NCBI RefSeq assembly: GCF_000687455.2
Contig: NZ_JGVW01000095.1
Coordinates: 1 to 64,000 of the forward strand
Direction of reading: 5' to 3'
Origin: Burkholderia sp. lig30
Lineage (GTDB): Bacteria > Pseudomonadota > Gammaproteobacteria > Burkholderiales > Burkholderiaceae
DNA: 64,000 nucleotides
In this document: positions 1 to 9,096 of the stretch, in pieces
Layout of the letters: each line of letters opens with the position of its first letter
Position numbering within the stretch: the first letter of the stretch is position 1
Position numbers and translations under genes: made by a program
Notes under the pieces: generated by a model
Databases searched by the model: none
What the model saw: only the letters and a program-made list of their open reading frames with translations
Told to the model about the DNA's origin: nothing

Positions 1-993
1 CGCGCCGCCCGGGAACACCGTTTTCGGCAGCGACAGCAGCCCGCCCGCGGTGATCGCGCGCGCGCCGTACGACACCCGCTTGCCGCCTTCGAGGAATTTG
101 CGGATTTCCGGGTGCGTCTTGTAGCGCTGGAACTCCTCGAACGGCGACAGGTACGGGTTCGTGTAGCCGAGGCCCACCACGAAGCCGACCACCACCTGGT
201 TGTTGTCCATGTGGTACAGGAACGAGCCGCCGTAGGTGTCCGACTTCAGCGGCCAGCCGGCCGTGTGGATCACGAGGCCCGGCTGGTGCTTCGCCGGGTC
301 GATCTCCCACAGTTCCTTGATGCCGATCCCGTACGCCTGCGGATCGGCGTTCGCGTCGAGCTTGAATTTGGAGATCAACTGACGGCCCAGATGCCCGCGG
401 CAGCCTTCGGCGAACAGCGTGTACTTCGCGTGCAGTTCCATGCCGAGCTGGAAGTTCTCGGTCGGCTCGCCGTCCTTGCCCACGCCCATGTTGCCGGTCG
501 CGACGCCTTTCACCGAGCCGTCTTCGTGATACAGAATCTCGGCAGCCGGGAAGCCCGGGAAGATCTCGACGCCCAACGCCTCCGCCTGCTGGCCGAGCCA
601 GCGCGTGACGTTGCCGAGGCTGATCACGTAGTTGCCGTGGTTCTGGAAGTTGGCCGGCAGCGCCCAGTTCGGCACCGCCTTCGCGCCCGTCTCGGACAGG
701 AACAGGAAGCGGTCTTCCGTCACGTCGACGGTCAGCGGCGCGCCCTGTTCCTTCCAGTCGGGGATCAGCTCGGTGATCGCACGCGGGTCCATCACCGCGC
801 CGGACAGGATGTGCGCGCCGATTTCGGAGCCCTTCTCGAGCACGCACACGCCGATCTCGGCGCCTTTCTCGGCGGCGAGCTGCTTGAGCCGGATCGCCGC
901 CGACAGCCCGGCCGGGCCGCCGCCGACGATCACGACGTCGTATTCCATGGATTCGCGCGGACCGTACGATTCGATAAGCGAGGCGTGTGTCAT
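1..993 (-). CDS. Electron transfer flavoprotein-ubiquinone oxidoreductase (partial)
   Basis: This enzyme passes electrons from reduced ETF through FAD and a 4Fe-4S cluster to membrane quinone. Translating the minus strand gives an N terminus with a dinucleotide-binding [19 protein letters not shown] segment around residue 20, followed by the family's [16 protein letters not shown] stretch and a [20 protein letters not shown] segment typical of ETF-QO. The reading frame runs off the window start, so the C-terminal iron-sulfur part is missing here. An internal ATG at 948 would also give a plausible start just before the FAD motif. The gene sits 20 bp after the HutD-like gene on the same strand and probably belongs to the same operon as both ETF subunits, which would make it the dedicated quinone exit. 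Confidence 0.93.
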   Translation of the reverse strand, partial: MTHASLIESYGPRESMEYDVVIVGGGPAGLSAAIRLKQLAAEKGAEIGVCVLEKGSEIGAHILSGAVMDPRAITELIPDWKEQGAPLTVDVTEDRFLFLSETGAKAVPNWALPANFQNHGNYVISLGNVTRWLGQQAEALGVEIFPGFPAAEILYHEDGSVKGVATGNMGVGKDGEPTENFQLGMELHAKYTLFAEGCRGHLGRQLISKFKLDANADPQAYGIGIKELWEIDPAKHQPGLVIHTAGWPLKSDTYGGSFLYHMDNNQVVVGFVVGLGYTNPYLSPFEEFQRYKTHPEIRKFLEGGKRVSYGARAITAGGLLSLPKTVFPGGA

Positions 994-1013
994 GAACGGG
1001 CAATGAGTAACGG

Positions 1014-1679
1014 TCAGGGAGCGGCCGGCTCGATCGCGATCGAGATCAGCCGGGATTCGGGCGCGGCGGGGCGCAGGTCGAGTTCTTCGCCGCGCCCCTC
1101 CAGCCACAGGCCATGCAGCGGCACAAGGGTTTGCGTGCTGAGCAGCGCGCTGCCGACGTGCCACTGGCCGGCCGCGCAGATCAGCAGATGCGTCGGCGCG
1201 GGCGTGATGCGGCGCGAATGCGTCGTGACGACGACGGCGGCGCGGCACGCGGCACGGCGCGTCATCACGTTCAGCACGTGGGTCGGCCGCACGATGCCGC
1301 TCGTCCACATCAGCAGGTCGCCGGGGAAGTGCGCCGGCTGTGTGGGCAGGGCGATCAGGTGCCCGTCCTGCAGGTGCAGCTCGACGCTCGCGTCGTCGAC
1401 CGGCACGAGCGTACGGTCGATCCCCGGAAACTGCGAGAAGCGGGCCGACCCTTCGAGCGTCGCGAGACTGATCCGCCAGTCGGCGTCGCCGTCGGCGCCG
1501 GCGCGGCGCGCGATCATGCGCGTGACGCCCGCGCCGTTCGCCCAGGCCTCGGGCGCGATCCGCGTGCAGTCGACGAACCGCACGCCCGGGTAGTGCGGCG
1601 CCGCGTGGCCGCCAGCGGCATGGGCGGACGCGGCCGAACGCCCCGGTCCGGTCGCCGCGGCACGATGCGCGAGCGTCAT
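1014..1679 (-). CDS. hutD: HutD family protein
   Basis: The 221-residue product belongs to the HutD/Ves family of small cupin-like proteins often found in histidine-utilisation clusters; their biochemical role is not settled. The diagnostic stretch near residues 45-60 reads [14 protein letters not shown], close to the family's W-NGGG-TR signature, with a conserved [20 protein letters not shown] stretch after it. The start ATG overlaps the stop of the ETF alpha gene by 4 bp, so translation is probably coupled. The N-terminal 25 residues are Ala/Gly-rich and poorly conserved in character. No hutH, hutU or hutI gene is visible in the window, so its partner here may be the deformylase gene at 5829 rather than a histidine pathway. 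Confidence 0.8.
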   Translation of the reverse strand: MTLAHRAAATGPGRSAASAHAAGGHAAPHYPGVRFVDCTRIAPEAWANGAGVTRMIARRAGADGDADWRISLATLEGSARFSQFPGIDRTLVPVDDASVELHLQDGHLIALPTQPAHFPGDLLMWTSGIVRPTHVLNVMTRRAACRAAVVVTTHSRRITPAPTHLLICAAGQWHVGSALLSTQTLVPLHGLWLEGRGEELDLRPAAPESRLISIAIEPAAP

Positions 1680-2611
1680 GCGACGCCTCCCGCGCCGACG
1701 TGGCGCTCGAGCGCGGCCATCACGTCGAACAGGTCGCCGACGAAGCCGATGTCGGCGAACGAGAAGATCGGCGCGTCGGCGTCCTTGTTGACGGCGACGA
1801 TGAGCTTCGAGTCCTTCATCCCGGCCAGATGCTGGACCGCGCCGGAGATTCCGAACGCGACATAGACGTCGGGCGCGACGGTCTTCCCGGTTTGCCCGAC
1901 CTGGATCGCGTTCGGCGCGTAGCCTGCGTCGACGGCCGCGCGCGATGCGCCGAGCGCCGCGCCGAGCCGTGACGCGAGCGCGCCGAGCCGCGCCATGTTG
2001 TCGCCCGACGCGAGCCCGCGCCCGCCCGAGACGACGATCGGCGCATTCGCGAGGTCGATCCCGCTCGACTGCGCGCCGTGCCGTTCAAGCAGCGTCGTCG
2101 CGGCGAATTCGGGCGGCGCGTCGAGCGAGACGACCGGAGCCGGCGACGCCCGGTCGCCTGCGGCGGCGAACGACGACGCGCGCACGGTCAGGAAGGTCGT
2201 GTCGCGCGCGCTGGCCACCGTCGCGACGACGCTGCCCGCATACAGGCCGCGGACGAACCGGCCGTCGTCGGTCACGCCGGTCACGTCGGCGACGAACGCC
2301 GCGCCGGCGAGCGCGGCGGCGCGCGGCAACGCGTTGCGGCCGAGCGTGCGGTGCGCGGCCGCGATCGCCGCATAGCCCGGCGCCAGCGCGGCCAGCTGGG
2401 CCGCGAGCCGCTCGGGCGTGAGCGCGGTGGCCGCGTCCGCCAGAAGAATCCGGTCGACGCCGTCGATCAGCGCAGCCTGCGCGGCGGCGTCGGGATCGGT
2501 GACGAGCACGTCGACCGGCCGGCGGCATGCCTGCACGGCGCTGACGACGCGCCTGAGCGCGTCGCCCAGCAGGCCGTCGGCGGTCGTTTCTGCGATGACG
2601 AGCGTTCTCAT
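1676..2611 (-). CDS. etfA: Electron transfer flavoprotein subunit alpha
   Basis: This is the FAD-binding subunit of ETF, the soluble carrier that takes electrons from flavin dehydrogenases. The 311-residue length is normal. The C-terminal quarter carries the ETF-alpha FAD signature, with [13 protein letters not shown], then [13 protein letters not shown] and FVGDLFDVM. The longer open frame reaching 4402 is read-through; the ATG at 2611 was chosen because the protein then begins MRTLVIAE as in the family, and because it overlaps the stop of etfB by 4 bp. The 3' end overlaps hutD by 4 bp. Electrons would come from the FAD dehydrogenase encoded first in this operon and leave through the ETF-QO encoded last. 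Confidence 0.95.
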   Translation of the reverse strand: MRTLVIAETTADGLLGDALRRVVSAVQACRRPVDVLVTDPDAAAQAALIDGVDRILLADAATALTPERLAAQLAALAPGYAAIAAAHRTLGRNALPRAAALAGAAFVADVTGVTDDGRFVRGLYAGSVVATVASARDTTFLTVRASSFAAAGDRASPAPVVSLDAPPEFAATTLLERHGAQSSGIDLANAPIVVSGGRGLASGDNMARLGALASRLGAALGASRAAVDAGYAPNAIQVGQTGKTVAPDVYVAFGISGAVQHLAGMKDSKLIVAVNKDADAPIFSFADIGFVGDLFDVMAALERHVGAGGVA

Positions 2612-3387
2612 GCGGAGGCTCCGGAATGAACAAAGACATGGTGTGACGCGAGGGCGGCGACGAGCGCGTCGATATCGGCGACGCGCTCGCCCGCGCGGCG
2701 CACGGCCGGCTCTTCGAGCCGGACCGTCTGCGACGCCGGCGCGAGGTCGATCCCGAATCGCGCGGCCTCGACGACCGCGAGCGGCTTCTGTTTCGCCTTG
2801 ATGATGCTCGGCAACGTGACGCGCCGCGGCTCGGCGAGGCGCAGGTCGGCGCTGACCACGGCGCGCCCGGACAGCCGCCAGGTCGCGGTGCCGCTGTCGT
2901 CGCCGCAGGTGACGCGCCAGCCGTCGCCGTCGCGCGCGAGCGCCGTCGCGTCGAGCCCCTGCGGCCAGCCGAGCAGGCCGGCGAGCATCGGCGCGACGCC
3001 GCCCGTGTCGTCGTCGATCGCCTGCTTGCCGCAGAGCACGAGGTCGTACGGCGAGGTATCGAGGAACGCCTTCAGCAGGCGTGCGACGCCGAGCGGATCG
3101 AGCGACGCGGCGGCATCGCCTGCGTCGATCAGGATCGCATCGTCCGCGCCCATCGCGAGGCCGGTGCGCAGCACGTCCTGGCCGGCCGGCGAGCCGCACG
3201 TGACGACGCTCACGTGCGCGGCGTGGCCGGCCTCGCGCAGGCGCAGCGCCATTTCGAGCGCGCATTCGTCGAACGGGTTGATGGACATCTTGAGGCCGGC
3301 CGTCTCGATCGCGCCGGACGTGCCGACGCGCACGCGCACGTTCGGATCGACGACGCGCTTGACGGGCACGAGTATCTTGAGGGTCAT
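2608..3387 (-). CDS. etfB: Electron transfer flavoprotein subunit beta
   Basis: The 259-residue product is the AMP-binding ETF beta subunit. It begins MTLKILVPVKRVVDPNVRVR, has the conserved SINPFDECALEMALRLRE stretch near residue 40, the LCGKQAIDDDTGGVAPMLA nucleotide-binding segment near residue 120, and the RRVTLPSIIKAKQKPL beta-subunit signature near residue 195. It lies 27 bp after the FAD dehydrogenase gene and overlaps etfA. Burkholderia normally also carry a general etfBA pair for fatty-acid oxidation, so a second copy next to a FAD dehydrogenase and an ETF-QO suggests a dedicated chain. That last point is inference. Confidence 0.95.
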   Translation of the reverse strand: MTLKILVPVKRVVDPNVRVRVGTSGAIETAGLKMSINPFDECALEMALRLREAGHAAHVSVVTCGSPAGQDVLRTGLAMGADDAILIDAGDAAASLDPLGVARLLKAFLDTSPYDLVLCGKQAIDDDTGGVAPMLAGLLGWPQGLDATALARDGDGWRVTCGDDSGTATWRLSGRAVVSADLRLAEPRRVTLPSIIKAKQKPLAVVEAARFGIDLAPASQTVRLEEPAVRRAGERVADIDALVAALASHHVFVHSGASA

Positions 3388-3414
3388 GGCAATGTCTCGT
3401 CGAAGCGGGTTGAA

Positions 3415-4599
3415 TCAGGACACGGCGCCGAGGCCGTACTTGCCGGTGAGCAGCGCGCCGGTCGCGAAGCGCTCGAGCGCGTAGGGCGCGAGCGACACGT
3501 CGGTCGGCAGGCCGAGCGCGTGCTGCGCGAGCAGCTTGCCGATGCCGGGCGACAGCTTGAAGCCGTGGCCGGAGAAGCCGAAGCCGACGACGAGCCCTTC
3601 GATGTCGCCGACATTGCCGAGCACCGGATTCCAGTCGGGCGTGACGTCGTAGACGCCGGTCCACGACGACGCGAGCCCGGCCGTCTCGTAGGCCGGGAAG
3701 CGCTCGGCGACCTGCGCGCCGACCTCGGCGACGTAATCGAGCGAGATGTCGCCCTGTTCGGTCTCGGGCGCGTTCAGCGTCTCGCCGACCACGCCCTCGG
3801 ATACGAGCATCTGGGCGCCGCCGTAGCTGCGGTAATACAGCATGCCGGGCGAGCCGAGATCCTTGAACGCCGGCATCTTGAACGTGTAGCGCGCATCGCA
3901 TTCGAGCGCGAGCACGGTATGCCGTTCCGGCTTGACGGGCAGCGGCACGCCGATCCAGCCCGACAGCTCGGGCGTCCAGATGTTCTGCGTGCTGACCAGC
4001 GTGCCGCAGGTGAAGCGGCCCGCGCTCGTGTCGACGCCGACGATGCGGCGGCCGTCGCGCACGATCCCCGTGACGGTAGTGCCTTCGAGGATCTTCACGC
4101 CGCGCCGGCGCGCCGATTTCGCGAAGCTCGTCGCGACGAGGTACGCGTCGGCGAAACCGGCTTCCGGCTCGAAGCCGATCAGCGCGGCGTCGTCGAATTG
4201 CGCGATCGGCAGGCGCTCGTGCGCCTCGTTCCGGTCGAGCAGCCGGACCTCGATGTCCATCGCGCGCTGTGCGTCGAGCGACGCGCGCAGCGGGTCGAGC
4301 TTGTCGCCGTCGGGCGCGCAGATCATGTAGCCGCACTTGACGAGGCCGCACGACGCCTCGTCGTCGCCGACATATTCGGCGAAATTGTTGAATGCCCACC
4401 ACGACGCGCGCGCCAGCTCGACGTTCTGGCGGACCGAATAATGCGTGCGCAGCAGGCCGGACGATTGCGATGTGGTGCCGGCGCCGATCGTGCCGCGCTC
4501 GACGACGAGCACGTTGGCGGCGCCGAGCGACGCGAGGTGATGGGCGACCGATGCGCCGATCACGCCGGCGCCGATCACGATGAAGTCGTAGTGGCTCAT
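3415..4599 (-). CDS. DadA/sarcosine-dehydrogenase-type FAD oxidoreductase
   Basis: The protein (394 residues) is a FAD-dependent amine or amino-acid dehydrogenase of the DAO fold. An N-terminal FAD motif, FIVIGAGVIGASVAHHLA, starts at residue 6. The C terminus has the SoxB-like GVYDVTPDWNPVLGN and GFSGHGFKLSPGIGK stretches that close the FAD site. Its substrate cannot be read from sequence; relatives oxidise sarcosine, dimethylglycine, N-methylated or D-amino acids. Because etfB, etfA and an ETF-QO follow in the same operon, it probably reduces ETF rather than oxygen. It is the first gene of the operon and diverges from a LysR gene. Proximity to glnT-glxBCD raises N-methylglutamate as a candidate substrate, which is unproven. 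Confidence 0.85.
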   Translation of the reverse strand: MSHYDFIVIGAGVIGASVAHHLASLGAANVLVVERGTIGAGTTSQSSGLLRTHYSVRQNVELARASWWAFNNFAEYVGDDEASCGLVKCGYMICAPDGDKLDPLRASLDAQRAMDIEVRLLDRNEAHERLPIAQFDDAALIGFEPEAGFADAYLVATSFAKSARRRGVKILEGTTVTGIVRDGRRIVGVDTSAGRFTCGTLVSTQNIWTPELSGWIGVPLPVKPERHTVLALECDARYTFKMPAFKDLGSPGMLYYRSYGGAQMLVSEGVVGETLNAPETEQGDISLDYVAEVGAQVAERFPAYETAGLASSWTGVYDVTPDWNPVLGNVGDIEGLVVGFGFSGHGFKLSPGIGKLLAQHALGLPTDVSLAPYALERFATGALLTGKYGLGAVS

Positions 4600-4845
4600 G
4601 GTTTCCCTCTGGGTAGGCGGTGAGCCGATTCTAGGGAACGGGGCGGTGGCGGAATTTTGTATTAGGCAAACTTATGACGCGTGCGCGGAAGTGCGGATCG
4701 AGCGCCCGCATCGCCCGATCCGGGGCACCATCGATTCCGTGTTGCCGGATCGGCCGCTTTCGACGGCCAACGGCTTTGCATGGGGCCGCAGCAAGCGCTG
4801 AAGCGCTAACTGCGGTCGACCGCTTTGCATGGGATCAGAGTAACG
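4600..4845. promoter_or_regulatory. Divergent control region with a 12-bp direct repeat
   Basis: This gap separates the FAD-dehydrogenase/ETF operon (minus strand) from the LysR gene (plus strand) and must hold both promoters. The 12-mer GCTTTGCATGGG occurs at 4773-4784 and again at 4822-4833, 49 bp apart, the second copy just before the LysR start. A more AT-rich patch, TTTTGTATTAGGCAAACTTA, at about 4656-4675 is a plausible promoter zone for the operon. The repeats could be LysR contacts, but no perfect T-N11-A dyad stands out. Confidence 0.4.
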
Positions 4846-5811
4846 ATGAGACGTACCCCGCCCCCCATTGACCTGCGCGCCCTGCAGGCATTCGTCGCCG
4901 TGTGCGAGACCGGCTCGATGACCGCCGCGGCGAGGCGCATCGGCGTGAGCCAGAGCGCGGTCAGCCAGGCGATATCCGCGCTCGAGCGCGACCAGGGCGC
5001 GGTGCTGTTCGATCGCGACAGCCGCCCGCCGCGGCCCAACATTGCCGGGCGCGCGCTGCTCGAGCTCGCCGGCCCGCTGCTCGAACACGCGCAGCGGGTG
5101 AGCACGCAGGTCGGCGACGCATCGGACGCGGGCCGCCTGCCGGTGCGGCTCGGCTGCGTCGATTCGTTCGCGGCGACGGTCGGCCCGGAGCTGATCCGCG
5201 CGGTGTCGGGCACGTCCAGGCAGATTTCGATGTGGTCCGGCCTGACGCCGGGCCTCGGCAAGCAGCTGCACGACCGGGAACTCGACGTCGCGGTGTGCAC
5301 GCAAATCGCGCTCAGCGACGCGCGCATCGTCGAGGTGCCGCTGTTCTCCGAGGCGTTCGTCGCCGTCGTCGCGCGCAGCCACCTGGCCGGCCGTGCGCCG
5401 CTCGACTGGCGCGCGCTCGCGGCCGAGCTGCCGCTGATCCGCTACACGGCGCGCTCCGTGATCGGCCAGCAGGTCGAACGGTTCGCGCGCCACCTCGGCA
5501 TCGACAGCCCGAGACGCTTCGAATTCGACGCGACGGACCCGTTGCTGAGCCTCGTGAGCGCGCGGCTCGGCTTCGCGATCTCGACGCCGCTGTGCCTGTG
5601 GCAGGCGCGGCATTACCTCGGCGAGATCGCCGTGCTGCCGCTACCGTCCGGGCGGCTGGGACGGCGTGATTTCTTTCTGTTGCACCGGCAGGGCGAGTGG
5701 GAGGACTTCGTCAAGGAGATCGTCGCGCTGACGCGGACCGTGATCGACCGTTCGATCCGGCCGGCGCTCGCGCGCGCCTTGCCGCAGCTGCCCGACGACG
5801 CGCTGCTTTGA
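4846..5811 (+). CDS. LysR family transcriptional regulator
   Basis: The 321-residue protein has the LysR winged helix at its N terminus: DLRALQAFVAVCETGSMTAA followed by RIGVSQSAVSQAISALE, then RDQGAVLFDR, over about residues 9-65. An effector-binding domain of two Rossmann-like lobes follows. The ATG at 4846 gives a normal LysR N terminus; a TTG seven codons upstream is also open. The gene diverges from the FAD dehydrogenase/ETF operon, which it probably controls, and lies only about 5-20 bp before hutG, so the two are probably cotranscribed. The effector is unknown. Confidence 0.9.
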   Translation: MRRTPPPIDLRALQAFVAVCETGSMTAAARRIGVSQSAVSQAISALERDQGAVLFDRDSRPPRPNIAGRALLELAGPLLEHAQRVSTQVGDASDAGRLPVRLGCVDSFAATVGPELIRAVSGTSRQISMWSGLTPGLGKQLHDRELDVAVCTQIALSDARIVEVPLFSEAFVAVVARSHLAGRAPLDWRALAAELPLIRYTARSVIGQQVERFARHLGIDSPRRFEFDATDPLLSLVSARLGFAISTPLCLWQARHYLGEIAVLPLPSGRLGRRDFFLLHRQGEWEDFVKEIVALTRTVIDRSIRPALARALPQLPDDALL

Positions 5812-5828
5812 TCCGTATGGAGCCCGTG

Positions 5829-6635
5829 ATGAGCGACCTGTATACATTGCGGCGTGGCGACGCGCCGCTGCTGATTTCGATTCCGCACCTGGGTGCGGCG
5901 ATCCCGGCGCCGCTGCGCGACGCGTATTCCGACGCCGCGCTGACGCTCGCCGACACCGACTGGCACCTCGACCGCCTGTACGGGTTCGCGTCGGCGCTCG
6001 GCGCGACCGTGCTCGGCGCGACGGTGTCGCGCTATGTGATCGACCTCAATCGCCCGCCCGGCGACGAGAGCCTTTACCCGGGCCAGACGACGACGGGCCT
6101 GTGCCCGGCCGAGACGTTTCGCGGCGAGCCGGTCTACCGGGAAGGCCGCGCGCCCGACGTGCAGGAAAAGGCGCGCCGGGTCGCCGCGTACTGGCGGCCG
6201 TATCACGCGGCGCTGGAAGCCGAGCTGGCGCGGCTGCGGGCGCGTCACGACCACGTGCTGCTATGGGAGGCGCACTCGATCGCGAGCGTGCTGCCGAGGC
6301 TGTTCGACGGGAAGCTGCCGGACCTGAACATCGGCACGCAGGACGGCCGGACCGCCGCGCCGTCCGTGCAGGCCGCGGTCGAGCGCGAGGCCGCTGCAAG
6401 CGCATATGCGTCGGTCGCGAACGGCCGCTTCAAAGGCGGCTATATCACCCGCAGGTTCGGCGAGCCGTCGCGCGGCGTGCACGCGATCCAGCTCGAGATG
6501 TGCCAGTCGACCTACATGAGCGAGACGTCTCCGTTCGCGTACGACGCGGCGCGCGCGGCGGCCGTCGAGCCGACGTTGCGCCGGATGATCGAGGCGGCGC
6601 TCGACGCGCTCGCGTCGCTGCCGGCCGCAGCATAA
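5829..6635 (+). CDS. hutG: N-formylglutamate deformylase
   Basis: This enzyme hydrolyses N-formyl-L-glutamate to formate and L-glutamate, usually the last step of one histidine-degradation branch. The product has 268 residues, the normal length. It shows family landmarks: LLISIPHLGAAIPAPL at the N terminus, VSRYVIDLNRPPGDESLYPG, a HVLLWEAHSI segment that should carry catalytic ligands, and a C-terminal GVHAIQLEMCQSTYM stretch. An upstream in-frame ATG at 5817 would add four residues. It follows the LysR gene directly. No other histidine-degradation gene is visible, so here it may remove formyl groups from glutamate formed by another route. The assignment to the family is strong; the pathway is inferred. 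Confidence 0.9.
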   Translation: MSDLYTLRRGDAPLLISIPHLGAAIPAPLRDAYSDAALTLADTDWHLDRLYGFASALGATVLGATVSRYVIDLNRPPGDESLYPGQTTTGLCPAETFRGEPVYREGRAPDVQEKARRVAAYWRPYHAALEAELARLRARHDHVLLWEAHSIASVLPRLFDGKLPDLNIGTQDGRTAAPSVQAAVEREAAASAYASVANGRFKGGYITRRFGEPSRGVHAIQLEMCQSTYMSETSPFAYDAARAAAVEPTLRRMIEAALDALASLPAAA

Positions 6636-6772
6636 GGATTGCTGATACATCTTCGTAACCGTGGTTCCCGTTTCAGTGCGACGCTGCACCGCATTCACTC
6701 CGGGACCGCACCTTCGACAGGCAGAGCCCGCGCATGAAGCCGATGACGAATACGCCCGACGCCGCTCAAAGT

Positions 6773-6809
6773 GTTTATCAGTGGGAATCTTTTATTCCTG
6801 ATGATAAAC
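6773..6809. promoter_or_regulatory. 37-bp interrupted palindrome
   Basis: The outer arms GTTTATCA / TGATAAAC and the inner arms GGAAT / ATTCC share one axis at 6791, with only CTTTT between the inner arms. It lies between the 3' ends of hutG and the XRE-cupin gene. It might act as a two-way transcription stop, although no long T tract follows, or as a regulator site related to the TTATTG palindrome in front of glnT. Confidence 0.45.
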
Positions 6810-6847
6810 ATGGCACAGAGCTTGCATCATGTGTTGCGGCGGCAGGC

Positions 6848-7456
6848 TCACTCTTCGGCGGGCTGGCCGTAGACGAAGATCGACAGGAACTGGATCGGGG
6901 TCTTGATCAGGCGTTCCGGGCCGTGCGGAACATCGGCGCGGAACGTCAGGGTGTCGCCCGGATGCAGCACGTAGGTCTGCTGGCCGTGCCGGTACTCGAT
7001 CACGCCCTTGAGCATGTGGATGAACTCGGTGCCGGGATGCTCGAACACCGGAAAGCGTTCGGCCTGGTCCTCCATCGTGATCAGGAACGGCTCGAAGAGC
7101 TTGCGGGGGCCCTGGTCGTACGCGAGCAGATGGTAGGTGTGGCCGCTTTTCGTGCCCTTGCGGACCACCTCCATGCCGGCGCCTTTCTTCACGAGCTGGG
7201 CGCCGCCCTGGGGGACGTCGAAGTTGCGGAACAGCGTGGAGATGGAGACGCCGAGCGCCTGCGCGATCCGGTGGAGGACGTCGAGGCCGGTTGAAGTCTG
7301 CGCGTTCTCGATCTTCGAGAGCATGCCGCGGCTGATGCCGGCCTGCTGCGCGACCTGCGCGATGGTCAGGCCGTGGCGCTGGCGAAGCTCGCGGATCGTC
7401 GAGCCGAGATAGCGTTCGAGCGGTGTCTTGCTGTCGTCTGCGGGGTGCATCGTCAC
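6848..7456 (-). CDS. XRE family regulator with C-terminal cupin sensor
   Basis: The 202-residue protein has an N-terminal helix-turn-helix (about residues 15-72: STIRELRQRHGLTIAQVAQQ, then AGISRGMLSKIENAQTS) and a C-terminal cupin barrel (about 115-190: FLITMEDQAERFPVFEHPGT, then FIHMLKGVIEYRHGQQTYVL). Regulators of this build often sense small carboxylates or amines and repress the divergent gene. It diverges from glnT across 241 bp that hold a TTATTG-N5-CAATAA palindrome, its most likely operator. The first of three possible starts (7456, 7450) is uncertain by two codons. The ligand is unknown. Confidence 0.9.
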   Translation of the reverse strand: MTMHPADDSKTPLERYLGSTIRELRQRHGLTIAQVAQQAGISRGMLSKIENAQTSTGLDVLHRIAQALGVSISTLFRNFDVPQGGAQLVKKGAGMEVVRKGTKSGHTYHLLAYDQGPRKLFEPFLITMEDQAERFPVFEHPGTEFIHMLKGVIEYRHGQQTYVLHPGDTLTFRADVPHGPERLIKTPIQFLSIFVYGQPAEE

Positions 7457-7550
7457 CTCGGAAAAAGGACAAGGTTAGCAGATCGCGGTATGCGCGCCGG
7501 CGGCCCCGGAGCCGCCGACGTGCGCACCGAGAGTTTCATGGCAGGAATTA

Positions 7551-7567
7551 TTATTGCATGACAATAA
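7551..7567. promoter_or_regulatory. Operator-like palindrome TTATTG-N5-CAATAA
   Basis: This perfect 6-bp inverted repeat with a 5-bp centre lies in the divergent XRE-cupin/glnT promoter region, about 130 bp before the glnT start and 95 bp before the regulator's start. GGAAT (7544-7548) and ATTCC (7568-7572) flank it, recalling the inner arms of the palindrome at 6773-6809. The local sequence is AT-rich compared with its surroundings. It is the best candidate operator for the XRE-cupin protein. Confidence 0.55.
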
Positions 7568-7697
7568 ATTCCTCCGCACACTGCGGACATGCCTGCAGCG
7601 CGCCCCATCCGGCGCTTGCACGTGTCGCGCAGACGGGCCGTCCGGGTGTCGGGCGGTTTCCTTAAATCATCGAAGGACGTAGCTGGAAGGAGTGACG

Positions 7698-9086
7698 ATG
7701 AACCTGAACGATGCGAGCAAGTTGCCGGTCAACGTGCTCGGAAGCGTACCCCGCTTCGACTCCGCGGACGAAGCGCAGGCGTACCTCACGCAGCAGGGCG
7801 TGAAGTACGTGCTCGCGCAATTCGTCGATATTCACGGCGTGGCCAAGGCGAAGTCGGTGCCGGTCGCGCACCTGGGCAGCGTGCTGAAGGCGGGCGCGGG
7901 CTTTGCCGGTTTCGCGATCTGGGGTGTCGGCATCGAGCCGAACGGGCCGGACTACATGGCGGTCGGCGATCTCGCGACGCTCACGCCGGTGCCGTGGCAG
8001 CCGGGCCTCGCGCGGATCGTCTGCGACGGCCACGTCGACGGCGCGCCGTGGGTGTTCGACTCCCGCGTGACGCTCAAGCGCCAGGCCGCGCGCCTGTCCG
8101 AGCGGGGCTGGACGCTGTTCACCGGGCTCGAGCCGGAGTTCTCGCTGCTGAAGCGCTCGGCGTCGGGCACGCTGGAGCCGTGCGATCCGAGCGACACGCT
8201 CGCGAAGCCGTGCTACGACTACAAGGGCCTGTCGCGCACCCGGGTGTTCCTCGAGCGGCTCACCGAGGCGCTGCGCGCGGTCGGCATCGACGTCTACCAG
8301 ATCGACCACGAGGACGCGAACGGCCAGTTCGAGATCAACTACACGTACACCGACTGCCTGACGTCGTGCGACCACTACGTGTTCTTCAAGATGGCCGCGT
8401 CGGAGATCGCGAACGAGCTCGGGATGATCTGCTCGTTCATGCCGAAGCCGTTCGCGAACCGCCCCGGCAACGGCATGCACATGCACATGTCGATCGGCGA
8501 CGGCGAGCGCAACCTGTTCGCGGATTCGGCCGATCCGCTCGGCATGGGCCTGTCGGCGCTCGGCTACCAGTTCACCGCCGGCCTGCTGGCGCACGCGCCG
8601 GCGCTGACCGCGCTCTGCAACCCGACCGTGAACTCGTACAAGCGTCTCGTCGTCGGCCGCTCGCTGACCGGCGCGACCTGGGCGCCGGCCTACATCAGCT
8701 ATGGCGACAACAACCGCTCGACGATGGTGCGCATGCCCGGCGGCCGGATCGAGCTGCGCCTGCCCGACGGCGCATGCAACCCGTATCTCGCGACGGCGGC
8801 GGTGATCGCGGCCGGCCTGGACGGCATCGACCGCGGCCTGTCGCCGGGCACTCCCGCGAACGAGAACCTGTACGAGTGGCCGGCGCAGAAGCTTCGCGAG
8901 CACGGCATCGGCGTGCTGCCGCAAAACCTCGGCGAAGCACTCGATGCGCTCGAATCCGATCGGCTGATCCTCGACGCGCTCGGGCCGGTGGCCGACGAAT
9001 TCCTCAAGCTCAAGCGCATGGAGTGGCTCGAATACATGCGCCACGTATCGGATTGGGAAGTCAGGCAGTACCTCGATTTTTTTTAA
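7698..9086 (+). CDS. glnT: Type III glutamine synthetase / gamma-glutamylmethylamide synthetase family
   Basis: The enzyme joins an amine to the gamma-carboxyl of glutamate with ATP. The 462-residue protein has the catalytic-domain landmarks [39 protein letters not shown] in place of the HCH motif of ordinary Gln[12 protein letters not shown], and [31 protein letters not shown] see no adenylylation-type tyrosine loop like that of GlnA. The ATG at 7698 follows a good GGAAGGAG site. Relatives include rhizobial GlnT and GmaS, which uses methylamine. The following glxBCD genes are the partners seen in the N-methylglutamate pathway, so methylamine or another small amine is a reasonable substrate, but ammonia cannot be excluded. 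Confidence 0.88.
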   Translation: MNLNDASKLPVNVLGSVPRFDSADEAQAYLTQQGVKYVLAQFVDIHGVAKAKSVPVAHLGSVLKAGAGFAGFAIWGVGIEPNGPDYMAVGDLATLTPVPWQPGLARIVCDGHVDGAPWVFDSRVTLKRQAARLSERGWTLFTGLEPEFSLLKRSASGTLEPCDPSDTLAKPCYDYKGLSRTRVFLERLTEALRAVGIDVYQIDHEDANGQFEINYTYTDCLTSCDHYVFFKMAASEIANELGMICSFMPKPFANRPGNGMHMHMSIGDGERNLFADSADPLGMGLSALGYQFTAGLLAHAPALTALCNPTVNSYKRLVVGRSLTGATWAPAYISYGDNNRSTMVRMPGGRIELRLPDGACNPYLATAAVIAAGLDGIDRGLSPGTPANENLYEWPAQKLREHGIGVLPQNLGEALDALESDRLILDALGPVADEFLKLKRMEWLEYMRHVSDWEVRQYLDFF

Positions 9087-9096
9087 GGAGAACAAC

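Noticed and set aside
1676-4402. 908-codon open frame on the minus strand
   Set aside because: Only its last 311 codons form a protein (etfA). The rest is Arg/Ala-rich read-through over etfB and the FAD dehydrogenase, typical of high-GC DNA.
6734-7294. 186-codon plus-strand frame over the XRE-cupin gene
   Set aside because: It is antisense to a well-supported regulator gene and shows shadow-type composition; only its first 35 codons lie outside that gene.
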